In this document: positions 40,530 through 49,448 of the stretch, piece by piece
How positions within the stretch are numbered: position 1 is the stretch's first letter
Layout: the number at the start of each line of letters is the position of its first letter
The notes under the pieces: model-generated
Database searches by the model: none
What the model saw: the letters and a program-made list of their open reading frames with translations, nothing else
Told to the model about the DNA's origin: nothing
NCBI GenBank assembly: GCA_905234985.1
Contig: CAJOJQ010000013.1
Location: forward strand, 1-64,000
From: an uncultured Christensenellaceae bacterium
Lineage (GTDB): Bacteria; Bacillota; Clostridia; Christensenellales; Aristaeellaceae
Length of the DNA: 64,000 nucleotides
Direction of reading: 5' to 3'
Program-made: the position numbers and the translations under genes

Positions 40530-42269
40530 ATGGAATTGGAAGAAGCATTGCGTCACGCGGGACCGATCTGGACAGGCGAGCGGCAGCACGATTTGGAACG
40601 CCGGGCGCGGCAGGCGTTGCCGCATTACCTGTTCACCTGGAAGGAAGGCGGGAAGAAAAAAGGCTACTGCACCTACTGCCTGAACACCGTAACCATCCGG
40701 CGGGAGGACATGATTCCGGACTATGTACGGGATGACCCTTACGCCGATGAGGAAGATAGCTTCCACCATCCGGAAAGGGCTTACGGCTTCGCGGGGCCGT
40801 ATCAGGGCTACAGCACTTTTGACCAAGCCGGACGATTTGACCAGAGCGGGAAGCACCTGCACTGGGGGGACTGCCCCTGCTGCGGCTGCCGCGCACAGTA
40901 CCGGGGAATGGGCATGGGAAGAAAGACGCTTTCTGACCGTGTGTTCCTGATCCAGTACCAAAAGAGCGCGGATGAGGAAAACGCCCTGGTGATGACGGGC
41001 TGGCTGGTGATCTGCGACTGGGGCAAGTGGAACGAATACGAACAGCGCCTGCCGGACCTCTACATGGATCTGCGGGAAGTGTGCGTGTTTCGGCCTGGGA
41101 TGAAGGGCGAGCGGTTTATCAAGCGGATTCTGTGGTTCGGCGAACAGCAGGAGGACGGAAAGCTGTTGCTGGCGCCGGACGCCTACTGGCAGCACCCAAA
41201 GCAATGCCATGGGGGCTTTGATCCCTGGGGCGGCTCTTACTGCTACAGGTTCGGTAACGCCGGGACGCGCTTCATGCGCGACGAGGAAACCATGGATGAA
41301 GCCCTGGCCGGAAGCTGGATGGAGCCGCTTTGGTATCTGTGGAAGGACGAAATCAACCTGGACTGCATCACCTGGATGGAAAACATGACGCGCTACCCCT
41401 GCGCGGAATACTTCTTTAAGCTGGGCCTCGCGTCCCTGCTGCGTGACCTGGCTTTTGGGGATATGGCAGGGCATCTGCTGAACCACCGGGGCAAAACTGC
41501 TCAGAAGGTGCTGCGGGTGGACGGGGATTTCTGGGGCTGGATCAAGGGAAATCACGTGGATGTAAGCCAGGCGCTGCTGAAGCTGTACCAGGCTGGAAGA
41601 AAGCTGAAGCTCAGGATCGGGAACGACAAGCTGCTGCGGCTTTCCAAGGCCCTGTCACCGGAAAACCTGAACGTGCTGAATGAAAAGGTGGGCCGGGAGA
41701 ACTTAGAAAAGACGCTGAATTACATCCTGAAAAAGAATCTCGCCTACTTTGATTACCGGGATCACCTACAGGTGATGGAGGAATTGGATATGCCGCTTCG
41801 GGACCCGGCCATGCTGTGGCCCAAGGATTTTCAGGCACTGCATACCGAGCTTTCTAACCGGGTGAAGATCCGGGCCAGCGCAAAAAAGGCGGCGGAAATG
41901 GAAAAGCGCACCGACGCGCTATCCTCCTGGTGGTTCAGCGCGCTGGGCCTAAGCATCCGGCCCTTTCTCACCCCGGAGGAAATCGTTCGGGAGGGAAGCG
42001 AAATGCGCCACTGCGTGGGCACCTACGTGCAGCGCTACGCAAGCGGCGGCACGGTGCTGCTGGCCCTGCGGGAGGACGAGCGCCCCGGAAAGCCCTTTCG
42101 CACGGTGGAATACACGCCGAAGGGCCAGCTGGTGCAGTGCCGGGGATACCGGAACAAAAGCCCGGAGGACGAACAGCCCCGGATCGACGAATTTTTCCGG
42201 CTGTTCGACGCCTACCGGGCGGAATATGAAAGACTGAACGGGAAGAAGAAAGGAAGGTGGGCGGCATGA
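40530..42269 (+). CDS. PcfJ domain-containing protein
   Basis: A 579-residue protein. An N-terminal zinc-finger-like part (YCTYCLNTV...CPCCGCRAQYRG) leads into a long unclassified middle, and the C-terminal 200 residues show the PcfJ signature GSEMRHCVGTYVQRYASGG, followed by LALREDERPGKPFRTVEY and CRGYRNKSPED. PcfJ-family roles are unknown; proteins like this occur with PcfK in mobile elements. It overlaps the next gene by four bases. Confidence 0.82.
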   Translation: MELEEALRHAGPIWTGERQHDLERRARQALPHYLFTWKEGGKKKGYCTYCLNTVTIRREDMIPDYVRDDPYADEEDSFHHPERAYGFAGPYQGYSTFDQAGRFDQSGKHLHWGDCPCCGCRAQYRGMGMGRKTLSDRVFLIQYQKSADEENALVMTGWLVICDWGKWNEYEQRLPDLYMDLREVCVFRPGMKGERFIKRILWFGEQQEDGKLLLAPDAYWQHPKQCHGGFDPWGGSYCYRFGNAGTRFMRDEETMDEALAGSWMEPLWYLWKDEINLDCITWMENMTRYPCAEYFFKLGLASLLRDLAFGDMAGHLLNHRGKTAQKVLRVDGDFWGWIKGNHVDVSQALLKLYQAGRKLKLRIGNDKLLRLSKALSPENLNVLNEKVGRENLEKTLNYILKKNLAYFDYRDHLQVMEELDMPLRDPAMLWPKDFQALHTELSNRVKIRASAKKAAEMEKRTDALSSWWFSALGLSIRPFLTPEEIVREGSEMRHCVGTYVQRYASGGTVLLALREDERPGKPFRTVEYTPKGQLVQCRGYRNKSPEDEQPRIDEFFRLFDAYRAEYERLNGKKKGRWAA

Positions 42270-43144
42270 CAGAGATCATCCGGAACCCGGCCATGATCGC
42301 CGGGGAAATCAACACGATCAAGGAGCAGGTGCGGGCCACGGCGCTGAGCGCGTCGGTGGAGATCGGAAAAAGGCTGACAGAGGCGAAGGCGCTGGTGCCG
42401 GAAGGGGAATGGATCAAGTGGCTTAAGGATAACGTGGACTACAGCCTGCGCACGGCCCAGAACCTGATGGCGCTTTTCCAGGAATACGGCGGGGGCACGG
42501 GGCAAAGCCTGCCCCACCTGAGCTACACCCAGGCGGTGATGCTGCTGGCCCTGCCGGGGGACGAACGGGCGGAGTTCGTGGAAAGCCACGACATGGACGC
42601 CATGAGCACCCGCGACCTGAAAAAGGAACTGGACGCGCTGCGGGGCAAGCAGGACGAAATGCAGATCACCATGGATCAGCTGATCACCGAAAAGAAGGCC
42701 CTGGAAGCGGAACGGGACAAGGCCAACGCCGCCCTCACCAGCGCCCGGCAGGTGAGCAAAGGCGCCATGGACGCGGAAAAGAAGCTGAAAGGCGAATTGA
42801 AATCGGCTCAGGACGAACTGGCCGCCGCCCAGGCCGAGGCCCAAAGGGAAAAAGAGGCTCTGGAACAGGCGCTGAAGGACGCCCAGCAGCCCGTGATCCA
42901 GCAGGTGACGCCGCCGGAAGTGGAAAAGGAGCTGGCCGATCTTCGCGCCCAGGCGAGCAGGGGCAAGGAGGAAGAGGCCGTGCGGGCGGCTTACGAAATG
43001 TTCCGCGCGTGCTATGAACGCATGATCGAAAAACTTTCCGCCCTGGAGCAGGCCGACGCGGACAGGGCAGGACGCTTCCGGGCCGCTTTTTCCAAGGGCC
43101 TGCGCATGATGGCGGAGGAACTGGAAAAGGGGGCGTCGGCATGA
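42266..43144 (+). CDS. DUF3102-type helical protein
   Basis: A 292-residue protein. The N-terminal 90 residues match DUF3102 (AGEINTIKEQVRATALSASVEIGKRLTEAKALVPEGEWIKWLKDNVDYS); a long coiled coil follows (residues 110-215, with Lys/Glu/Ala repeats), then a helical C-terminus. Such proteins lie in replication and partition gene sets of phages and plasmids; perhaps DNA-binding. The start overlaps the PcfJ stop (ATGA). Confidence 0.75.
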   Translation: MTEIIRNPAMIAGEINTIKEQVRATALSASVEIGKRLTEAKALVPEGEWIKWLKDNVDYSLRTAQNLMALFQEYGGGTGQSLPHLSYTQAVMLLALPGDERAEFVESHDMDAMSTRDLKKELDALRGKQDEMQITMDQLITEKKALEAERDKANAALTSARQVSKGAMDAEKKLKGELKSAQDELAAAQAEAQREKEALEQALKDAQQPVIQQVTPPEVEKELADLRAQASRGKEEEAVRAAYEMFRACYERMIEKLSALEQADADRAGRFRAAFSKGLRMMAEELEKGASA

Positions 43145-43383
43145 AAAGGGACGTGCCCCAGGACTTCGCGGCCTGGCTGGAACCGCTGCCCCGGCAGGGG
43201 GACGACGCCAGCCTGTGCCCCAGGTGCCAGGAAAGAAGCGTGGTTATGAAAACGGCGAAGAACGCCGCGGGCCTGCTGATCCGCTACCGGACGTGCATTG
43301 AGTGCGGCTTGCGCTATACCACGGTGGAACTGATCTGCTTCGGCAGCGAAGTGAGCCTGCGGGATAAGGAGAGAACGAAATGA
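43141..43383 (+). CDS. NrdR-like zinc-ribbon protein
   Basis: An 80-residue protein with a four-Cys zinc ribbon (LCPRCQERSVVMK and RTCIECGLRYTTVEL), like the N-terminal half of NrdR without its ATP-cone. Probably nucleic-acid binding. Overlaps both neighbours by four bases. Confidence 0.7.
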   Translation: MKRDVPQDFAAWLEPLPRQGDDASLCPRCQERSVVMKTAKNAAGLLIRYRTCIECGLRYTTVELICFGSEVSLRDKERTK

Positions 43384-43757
43384 ACAAAACCTTTTTGATC
43401 GGGAATCTGACCCGTGACCCGGAGCTGCGAACCACCCCGGACGGGCGGGCGGTATGCAATTTCACGCTGGCGGTGAACCGCCGGGTGAAAAACGCGGAAC
43501 ACCCGGAGGCGGATTACTTCCGGGTGACGGTGTGGGACAAGCTGGCGGAAAACTGCGGCAAGTATCTGGCCAAGGGCCGCAAGGCGTGCGTGAGCGGCCC
43601 GGTTCATTTGGCCCATTATACCGACCAGGACGGCGCGATGCGCTACTATTTGCAGCTGGACGCCAAGGAAGTGGAGTTCCTCTCCCCCAGGCAAAACGCC
43701 GAAGCGTCGGAAGAGGGCAGATTTGTGCAGGTAGAGGACGAGGACGGGAACTTTTGA
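43380..43757 (+). CDS. ssb: Single-stranded DNA-binding protein
   Basis: A 125-residue OB-fold SSB: MNKTFLIGNLTRDPELR at the start, AVNRRVKN, DYFRVTVWDKLAENCGKYLAKGRK and YLQLDAKEVEFL. The tail (EGRFVQVEDEDGNF) ends with the acidic-aromatic motif of SSB that recruits partner enzymes. The stop codon is the first TGA of the heptamer repeat that follows. Confidence 0.93.
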   Translation: MNKTFLIGNLTRDPELRTTPDGRAVCNFTLAVNRRVKNAEHPEADYFRVTVWDKLAENCGKYLAKGRKACVSGPVHLAHYTDQDGAMRYYLQLDAKEVEFLSPRQNAEASEEGRFVQVEDEDGNF

Positions 43758-43843
43758 GAGTTGAGAGTTGAGGGTTGAGAGTTGAGAGAAAAATCTGTCA
43801 GACAGTATAAAACTCCACTCTCCACTCTTCACTCTCCACTCTT
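43755..43843. repeat. Heptamer-repeat hairpin after ssb
   Basis: Left arm 43755-43791 (GAGAGTT units), right arm 43811-43843 (ACTCTCC and ACTCTTC units), loop about 20 bases. It sits between ssb and the sigma-like gene and supplies the ssb stop. Confidence 0.85.
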
Positions 43844-43877
43844 CGAGCGCAGCGAGAGACGGGAGGAGGAAAACGGT

Positions 43878-44342
43878 TTGACTGCCATGGACGTGATGGC
43901 CGCATGCCGCCGGGCGTGCCAGGCGTGCGCACGGCTGGAAAGCATGATTGACGACCTGGACGACTGCGCCACGGGCGTGGGCGGCACCGGCGGCGGCGGC
44001 ACGGGCGGCGGCGGAGGAGCCGGGGATCGGATGGCCGCTTACATGGCGCGGAAGGATGAACTGGCCCGGCGGCTGAAAGCGGAAGAGCGCTGGCTGGCCG
44101 CCGGGCGTCAGGCGGTGATCCTGCTGACGGCAAACCTGCCGGAGCTGCCCCGGAAATGCCTGCGCGCCTTTTACTGCTACGGGGAAAACGCGCCGGAGAT
44201 CGCCCAGGACGAACACTACAGCGCCAGCAGCGTATACAAAGCCCTGGCCGCCGGGCGGGCGGCTATGCGCATGATCCCGGACAAGGACGCGGAGGAAGCC
44301 TTGCCGGTGTTTGTCAGGCGGGAATGGAGGGATGAGGAATGA
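43878..44342 (+). CDS. Sigma-like phage regulator
   Basis: A 154-residue protein. A Gly-rich linker (GGTGGGGTGGGG) joins an N-terminal helical part to a C-terminal helix-turn-helix resembling sigma region 4 (RAFYCYGENAPEIAQDEHYSASSVYKALAAG). Similar proteins of Clostridia phages switch on late genes. TTG 43878 follows GGAGGAGG at good spacing; ATG 43887 is the alternative. Its position just before the late block supports the regulator role. Confidence 0.68.
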   Translation: MTAMDVMAACRRACQACARLESMIDDLDDCATGVGGTGGGGTGGGGGAGDRMAAYMARKDELARRLKAEERWLAAGRQAVILLTANLPELPRKCLRAFYCYGENAPEIAQDEHYSASSVYKALAAGRAAMRMIPDKDAEEALPVFVRREWRDEE

Positions 44343-44764
44343 ACGAAGCCGATTTGAAAACGGACGCGGGATCCCCGGCCTACCTTGTGCCCTACGAACA
44401 GCTTCTGCAAACATGGGGCCACGGCTGGGAGGAAGACTGGCTGATCGGGGACGACGAGGAGCCGGAGCGCTTCGACCTGGAGCCGTGCGTGTGGATCAAT
44501 GGGCATATCATGCTGGAAAGCGGCAGCAGCGCCGACGCCAGAGGCGACTGCTGGCGGGAGAAATACGGAAGGCGGTTCGGCATGCGCGTCTGGGGCGGAA
44601 GAAAGCCGCCCACGGAAGAGCAGAGGAAGAATACGCCATGGACGTGGATTTCCTTGGAAGCCGCACAGGATGCCGTTCGGTGCTTAGGCGCTGAAATTCT
44701 CGCCGCCGCTGAAGCGTATAAGCGGGAAAGCAAAGTATTTTCCGGCCTGATCGCGGAGGAATGA
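44339..44764 (+). CDS. Unrecognised acidic phage protein
   Basis: A 141-residue soluble protein rich in Trp and acidic residues (YLVPYEQLLQTWGHGWEEDW) with a helical C-terminus (AQDAVRCLGAEILAAAEAYK). No family recognised. Starts by ATGA overlap with the sigma-like gene. Confidence 0.62.
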   Translation: MNEADLKTDAGSPAYLVPYEQLLQTWGHGWEEDWLIGDDEEPERFDLEPCVWINGHIMLESGSSADARGDCWREKYGRRFGMRVWGGRKPPTEEQRKNTPWTWISLEAAQDAVRCLGAEILAAAEAYKRESKVFSGLIAEE

Positions 44765-44768
44765 AGCC

Positions 44769-44987
44769 ATGCAAAACATCCAGCTGAACACGGTAGAATA
44801 CTATGACGGCGTGGAGCAGGACCGGCTGATCGGCGCGGTGTACGTGCCGGGGGCCAGCGCGCTCGCCTGCGCGCAAAACATCGGGCAAACGATCCTTCGG
44901 GTATTGGGTGGAAATACCCTGCGCGCGGTGCTATTGGACGCGGAAGGCGCGCCGTTCGACGAATTGACCGTATACAGGAAACGATAA
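44769..44987 (+). CDS. Unrecognised small phage protein
   Basis: A 72-residue protein with no motif I recognise (MQNIQLNTVEYYDG, then alternating hydrophobic strands). GAGGAATGAAGCC precedes the ATG, and it lies between tightly packed early genes. Confidence 0.6.
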   Translation: MQNIQLNTVEYYDGVEQDRLIGAVYVPGASALACAQNIGQTILRVLGGNTLRAVLLDAEGAPFDELTVYRKR

Positions 44988-44999
44988 GGAGGAAACGCC

Positions 45000-45248
45000 A
45001 TGGCTTATACCAAGCGAATGATCTGCGCCACATGCGGCCGGGAGGTGCCGCCGGGCCGGGCGGCCTGCCCCATCTGTGCGCCTAACCCCTGCGGCCACGT
45101 TTGGGATTTCCGGGGCCTGGACGGGGAAAAGGGCGGGAAAAAGTATTTCCGATACAAGTGCCTGCGATGCGGGGAGGAACGGGTGGAGCCGGTGTGCGAC
45201 GTGCGGGAGCTGTATGCGGGGCGGCTGGATTCGGAAACGGGCGAATAA
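45000..45248 (+). CDS. Zinc-ribbon protein at the end of the early operon
   Basis: An 82-residue protein with two CxxC pairs (MICATCGREVPPGRAACPICAP and KCLRCGEERVEPVC), typical of small phage zinc-ribbons. Its stop codon lies in the left arm/loop of the following terminator. Preceded by AAGGAGG. Confidence 0.68.
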   Translation: MAYTKRMICATCGREVPPGRAACPICAPNPCGHVWDFRGLDGEKGGKKYFRYKCLRCGEERVEPVCDVRELYAGRLDSETGE

Positions 45249-45272
45249 TATTTGCCCGTTTCCGCGTTTTTT
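45232..45272 (+). terminator. Early-operon terminator
   Basis: CGGAAACGGGC (45232-45242), 11-base loop, GCCCGTTTCCG (45254-45264), C, G and six T. A strong intrinsic terminator. Confidence 0.92.
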
Positions 45273-45533
45273 GTCCATATATAGATACGCCACTGTAAAA
45301 ATGAACGCGCCCTATTGATTTCCAGTCAAATCTGTGGTAAATGTTATCCTGCGGGAACCAAGCAGAGATGAATCCTCCTGTAAGGCAAGCGCGGATCGCC
45401 GGTGTTGACCCGGCGATCCGATCCCGCAGCCAAGCTCGACTGATCGGCCACCCGCCAATGGCCTATCATCCCCTTTCTTCTTCCTATGCGGCGCATGCCC
45501 TTCCGGGCGTGCGCTGTTTGATTTGGAGGAAAA
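45273..45533 (+). promoter_or_regulatory. Early-late boundary region
   Basis: No gene. A perfect 10-bp hairpin GGATCGCCGG/CCGGCGATCC with 7-base loop lies at 45393-45419 without T-tail. A weak promoter candidate TTGATT-17-TAAATG lies near 45315-45343. Late transcription likely starts here, perhaps with help of the sigma-like protein. Confidence 0.4.
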
Positions 45534-45884
45534 ATGAAGGACTGCAAGCGCAACGACCCCTTCTATACCAGCACGGCGTGGCGGAAGCTGCGGGAACAGG
45601 CCCTGATCCGGGATCACTACGAATGCCAGCAGTGCGTGAAGCTCATGGAGATGGGCAAGCTGTTCCGGCCCAGCCGGGCCACAATGGTGCACCACATCAT
45701 TCCGCGAACCCTGCGGCCTGATCTGGAGCTTGACCTGGACAACCTGATTTCCCTGTGCGATTCCTGCCACAACAAGGAACACCCGGAGCGGGGATTTAAG
45801 GTGCAGCGGCTGGAAGGGAACCAGCAGCAGCGGTGCATAAGGATTTCCAACGAAAGGAGCATGGATAAGAGTGTGCGGTATTGA
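45534..45884 (+). CDS. HNH endonuclease next to terminase
   Basis: A 116-residue HNH nuclease: YTSTAWRKLREQALIRDHYECQQC, MVHHIIPRTLRPDLELDLDNLISLCDSCHNKEH, with the HH pair, Asn and two zinc CxxC pairs. HNH proteins beside terminases assist cos-site cutting in HK97-type phages. GGAGG precedes ATG 45534; it overlaps the next gene by 14 bases. Confidence 0.9.
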   Translation: MKDCKRNDPFYTSTAWRKLREQALIRDHYECQQCVKLMEMGKLFRPSRATMVHHIIPRTLRPDLELDLDNLISLCDSCHNKEHPERGFKVQRLEGNQQQRCIRISNERSMDKSVRY

Positions 45885-46260
45885 CGAAGCGCTGAAAAAG
45901 CGTCACCTGGAACGGCTTAACACTCCGGAAGGCCGTGAAATGTACGAGCGCACCCTGCGCATCGTGCAGGAGCGGCCCGACGGCGCACGGGACACCGATC
46001 TGGACATGATCTTCGACCTGTGCTCCGCTGAGGAAATCAAGATGGAACTGACACGGGACATCAATACCCGGGGTGCCATGGTGACCACGCGCAGCGGCCG
46101 GCAGAATTACGTGAAGGAAAACCCCAGCATTGCCAGGGTGTGCCGCCTGACGGAGATGCAGCGCAAGATCCGGGACAACCTGAAAATCACCCCGGCCCGG
46201 CGGTATCACGAGGAAGAAGAAGAAGCGGAAGAAGAGAAGGACGAGTTTGAAGACCTGTGA
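45871..46260 (+). CDS. terS: Terminase small subunit (P27-like)
   Basis: A 129-residue helical protein (RHLERLNTPEGREMYERTLRIVQERPDGARDTDLDMIFDLCS) with a strongly acidic C-terminal tail (HEEEEEAEEEKDEFEDL). Placement between HNH and terL and size suit the P27 family. GTG 45871 with an upstream GGAG. Confidence 0.78.
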   Translation: MCGIDEALKKRHLERLNTPEGREMYERTLRIVQERPDGARDTDLDMIFDLCSAEEIKMELTRDINTRGAMVTTRSGRQNYVKENPSIARVCRLTEMQRKIRDNLKITPARRYHEEEEEAEEEKDEFEDL

Positions 46261-47966
46261 GCCGTGAATCCGGCCCGGCCCGGGCCATGGGGTACGCGCG
46301 GGACGTTTTGGCGGGGAAGATCGTCGCGTGCGATAAGGTGCAGCTCGCGTGCCAGCGCTTCATGGACGATCTGGAGCGCGCCAAATCCGATAATTGGCAA
46401 TGGGGCTACAACGAGGACAAGGCGCAGCGGCCCGTGACCTTTATTGAGCGGTTCATGGTGCCCACCAAGGGACGCTATGAAAGAATGGAGCTGCTGCCCT
46501 GGCAGTGCTTCCTGATCTGCAACATCTTCGGGTGGGTGAGCAAGGAAACGGGCCTGCGGCGGTTCGGGGAAGGGCTGACCTACGTGGGCAGCGGCAACGG
46601 CAAGAGCACGCTGATTTCCGGCCTTTCGCCTTACCTGTGCAGCAAGGACGGAGAGCGCGGCGCGGACATCGCCCTCTTCGCCAACGCCAAGGATCAGGCC
46701 AATATCATCTTCGGCGAATGCAAGAAGATGATCGAGAACAGCCCCAAGCTGTACCCGAAACACTTCCGCACCACCAGGGACGGCATTTATTTCGACGCCA
46801 CCAATTCCAGCATCATCGCCCACGCCAACGACCTGACCGCAAAGGACGGCCTGAACCCATACGCGGCGGTTTTCGATGAGATCCATGAGTTCAAGGATTT
46901 CAGGCTGCTGAACCTGATCAAGCCCAAAATGCTCAAGCGCCTCCAGGCGCTTTCTTTATACCTGACCACGGCGGGCTATGTGAACGAGGGGCCGCTGGAT
47001 CATTATTACCGGCTTTTCGGCAGCGCGCTGGTGCCGGGGAAGCTGGACCCGCTGGTGGCCGACCGGCTGTTCGCCATGATGTACGAGATGGACGAGGACG
47101 ACGACATCGAGGACAGCAGCCTGTGGATCAAGGCCAATCCCAGCCTGGGCACGCTGCTTTCCCTGGACGAAATGCGCATCAAGTGGGCAACCGCGAAGCA
47201 CATTCCCCAGGAGCGGGCGAACTTCATCTGCAAGTGCCTGAACATCAAGGTGAACGCGGACGAGGCCAGCTTTGTGGACTGGAGCATGCTGAAAAAGAAC
47301 GACCGGATCCTGGAGATGGAAAACCTGGAAGGGCATGTGGCCTACGCGGGCTTCGACCTTTCCACCCGGGAAGACTTCACCGCCGCCGCCATCACGGTGC
47401 CGCTGGACGGCAACCGGGAATTTGTGCTGCATCACAGCTGGGTGCCCCGGAAAAAGCTGGAGACCGTGCCGGAAGGGACGGATTTCTACAGCTGGAACAT
47501 GATGGGGTACCTGACCATCGTGGACGCCGATTACATCGAGCAGGACATGGTGGCCGACTGGATCTGGAAGCAGGCGCAGTTCTTCGACATCATGGGCGTG
47601 GGGTACGACCCGGCCAACGCCCGCTGGCTGGTAATGAACCTGGAAGGCCGGGGGCTGAACTGCGAAGTGGTGCGCCAGGGGCCCATCACCCTGAACGACC
47701 CGATGAAGGATATCAAGGAAATGCTGCTGGACGGGCGCGTGGTCAGCAACAACGACCCCATGCTGCGCTGGTACACCGACAACGTGCGCCTTTCCAAGGA
47801 AGCGCGGCACGCCGACAAGGCCAACTGGATGCCCACCAAGCGCAAAAGGGATCTCAAGATCGACGGCTTCATGGCCTGGCTGTTCGCCCACACCATGGCC
47901 ATGCGGGCCAGGGAGCCGGAGTACGACGAGAGCAGGTTTGATATAACGCATATCAGTTTGGATTAG
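46257..47966 (+). CDS. terL: Terminase large subunit (prophage 2)
   Basis: A 569-residue HK97-type terminase. ATPase: Walker A YVGSGNGKSTLISGL near residue 118, Walker B AAVFDEIHEFK, followed by LYLTTAGYVNEG; nuclease half with AYAGFDLSTREDFTA and later Asp residues. GTG 46257 overlaps the small subunit stop. Its stop TAG is the first codon of a heptamer repeat. Confidence 0.93.
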   Translation: MSRESGPARAMGYARDVLAGKIVACDKVQLACQRFMDDLERAKSDNWQWGYNEDKAQRPVTFIERFMVPTKGRYERMELLPWQCFLICNIFGWVSKETGLRRFGEGLTYVGSGNGKSTLISGLSPYLCSKDGERGADIALFANAKDQANIIFGECKKMIENSPKLYPKHFRTTRDGIYFDATNSSIIAHANDLTAKDGLNPYAAVFDEIHEFKDFRLLNLIKPKMLKRLQALSLYLTTAGYVNEGPLDHYYRLFGSALVPGKLDPLVADRLFAMMYEMDEDDDIEDSSLWIKANPSLGTLLSLDEMRIKWATAKHIPQERANFICKCLNIKVNADEASFVDWSMLKKNDRILEMENLEGHVAYAGFDLSTREDFTAAAITVPLDGNREFVLHHSWVPRKKLETVPEGTDFYSWNMMGYLTIVDADYIEQDMVADWIWKQAQFFDIMGVGYDPANARWLVMNLEGRGLNCEVVRQGPITLNDPMKDIKEMLLDGRVVSNNDPMLRWYTDNVRLSKEARHADKANWMPTKRKRDLKIDGFMAWLFAHTMAMRAREPEYDESRFDITHISLD

Positions 47967-48108
47967 AGTTGAGAGTTGGGAGTTGAGAGTTGAGAGTTCA
48001 GAGTTCAGAGTTCAGATTAGATAGCTGGCACATTGAGGTTTTGTTGACAAAACAATCTCAACTCTCAACTCTTAACTCTGTACTCTGTACTCTGCACTCT
48101 GAACTCTA
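47963..48108. repeat. Heptamer-repeat hairpin between terL and portal
   Basis: Left arm 47963-48018 (GAGAGTT units drifting to GTTCAGA), right arm 48053-48108 (AACTCTC drifting to ACTCTGT). The drift is matched on both arms; GTTCAGA pairs with TCTGAAC. This is the longest copy. Confidence 0.88.
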
Positions 48109-48140
48109 TTCGCATTTATGCCTGAAAGGGGGCTTATACT

Positions 48141-49355
48141 ATGGGATTCTTTGACCGCCTGAAGCCGAAGGCCAGGGCCGAACCCGAAGAAAAACAGCCG
48201 GCTGAACGGCTGACGCTGGAAAACACCCGCCGGGCGGACTGGATCGGCAACAAATCCGAATCCATCTGTGCGGCCGCCGCCCGCATGGCCAACACATTGG
48301 CCAGCGCGCCCCTGCACCTGTACAAGAAGCAGGAGGTGCAGACGGGCGACGCCCTGGAACGGCTGGTGCGTTTTTCCCCTGCCCCCGGCTGGAACAGCTT
48401 CAGCTTCGTGCGGGACATGGAATACAGCCGGAGCACGGTGGGCCGCGCCTACGCCTGGGTGATCCGGGACGCCCTGCGATCTCCCCTGGAGCTTCGTTAT
48501 CTGGACGCGGGCCGGGTGCAGACCCTGCAAGCCCTGGAAACCGGGGACGTGTGGCACCGGATCACGCTGCCCGACGGGCGGAACGGGTACATTCACGATT
48601 CCGATATGGTGTACCTGACCTGGCTTTCAAACGCCGGTACCATTTCCCCGGTGAGCGTGCTGAACGGCAGCCTGGAATACGACGCGCAGGTAAAGGCGTT
48701 CAGCCTGAAGCAGCTGGACGGGGTGCACGACGTGATCCTGATTTCCGCGCCCAGCAACATGAGCGCGGAGAAAAAGCAAAACGCCGTGAAGGAAATTTTG
48801 GAAACCTACAAGGCCACCGGCAAAAGCGCCCTGCTTTTGGACAGCGGCATGTCGGCCACCACCCTTTCCGGCTCCCCGGTAGACCCCAAGGTGCTGGACG
48901 TGGACAAGGTGACCAAGAGCCGGGTGGCCGGGGTGTACGGCATGCAAAGCTACCTTTTGGGCGACGGCACCAGCAACATGGTAAACAGCGAAGATCTGAT
49001 GCAGAGCTTCCTGAGCCTTTCCATCGTGCCCGCCATGGCCCAATGGGAGGCGGAGCTGAACAAAAAGCTGCTGAGCGCCGGCCTGTGGAAGGACGGCTAC
49101 GCTTTCCGCTTCGACAGCTCCGACCTTTCCCGCGCCAACACCCAGGTGCTGGCCGACAAGTATTTCAAGGGTATCCGCGGAGGCAGCATGAAGCCCAACG
49201 AGGTGCGCAGGCAGGACGGCCTGCCGCCCGACCCCAACGGGGACGAGCTGCTGGTGAGCCGAGACCTGCTGCCGCTGAGCCTGATCGTGAATCACCCGGA
49301 ACTGCTGCTGCAAGGATCGCAGGGCGTCCGCAACGGCGAAGGTGAAAACAGCTAA
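48141..49355 (+). CDS. Phage portal protein, HK97-like (prophage 2)
   Basis: A 404-residue portal of the HK97/SPP1-like group. It begins MGFFDRLKPKARAEPEEKQPAE; signatures APLHLYKK, RDMEYSRSTVGRAYAWVI, SNAGTISPVSVLNG and the C-terminal KYFKGIRGGSMKPNEVRRQDGLPPDPNGDELLV are present. It makes the head-tail ring. GAAAGGGGG precedes the ATG. Confidence 0.92.
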   Translation: MGFFDRLKPKARAEPEEKQPAERLTLENTRRADWIGNKSESICAAAARMANTLASAPLHLYKKQEVQTGDALERLVRFSPAPGWNSFSFVRDMEYSRSTVGRAYAWVIRDALRSPLELRYLDAGRVQTLQALETGDVWHRITLPDGRNGYIHDSDMVYLTWLSNAGTISPVSVLNGSLEYDAQVKAFSLKQLDGVHDVILISAPSNMSAEKKQNAVKEILETYKATGKSALLLDSGMSATTLSGSPVDPKVLDVDKVTKSRVAGVYGMQSYLLGDGTSNMVNSEDLMQSFLSLSIVPAMAQWEAELNKKLLSAGLWKDGYAFRFDSSDLSRANTQVLADKYFKGIRGGSMKPNEVRRQDGLPPDPNGDELLVSRDLLPLSLIVNHPELLLQGSQGVRNGEGENS

Positions 49356-49357
49356 GC

Positions 49358-49433
49358 CAGAGTTGAGAGCGGAGAGCGGAGATTGAATAGCTCAAAACAA
49401 TATCTCAACTCTCAACTCCCAACGCTCAACTCT
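49358..49433. repeat. Heptamer-repeat hairpin between portal and protease
   Basis: Left arm 49358-49383 (with GCGGAGA units), right arm 49401-49433 (AACTCTC, AACGCTC); a G-to-C change in one arm is matched in the other. Confidence 0.85.
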
Positions 49434-49448
49434 TAGGAGTGAAACGAC

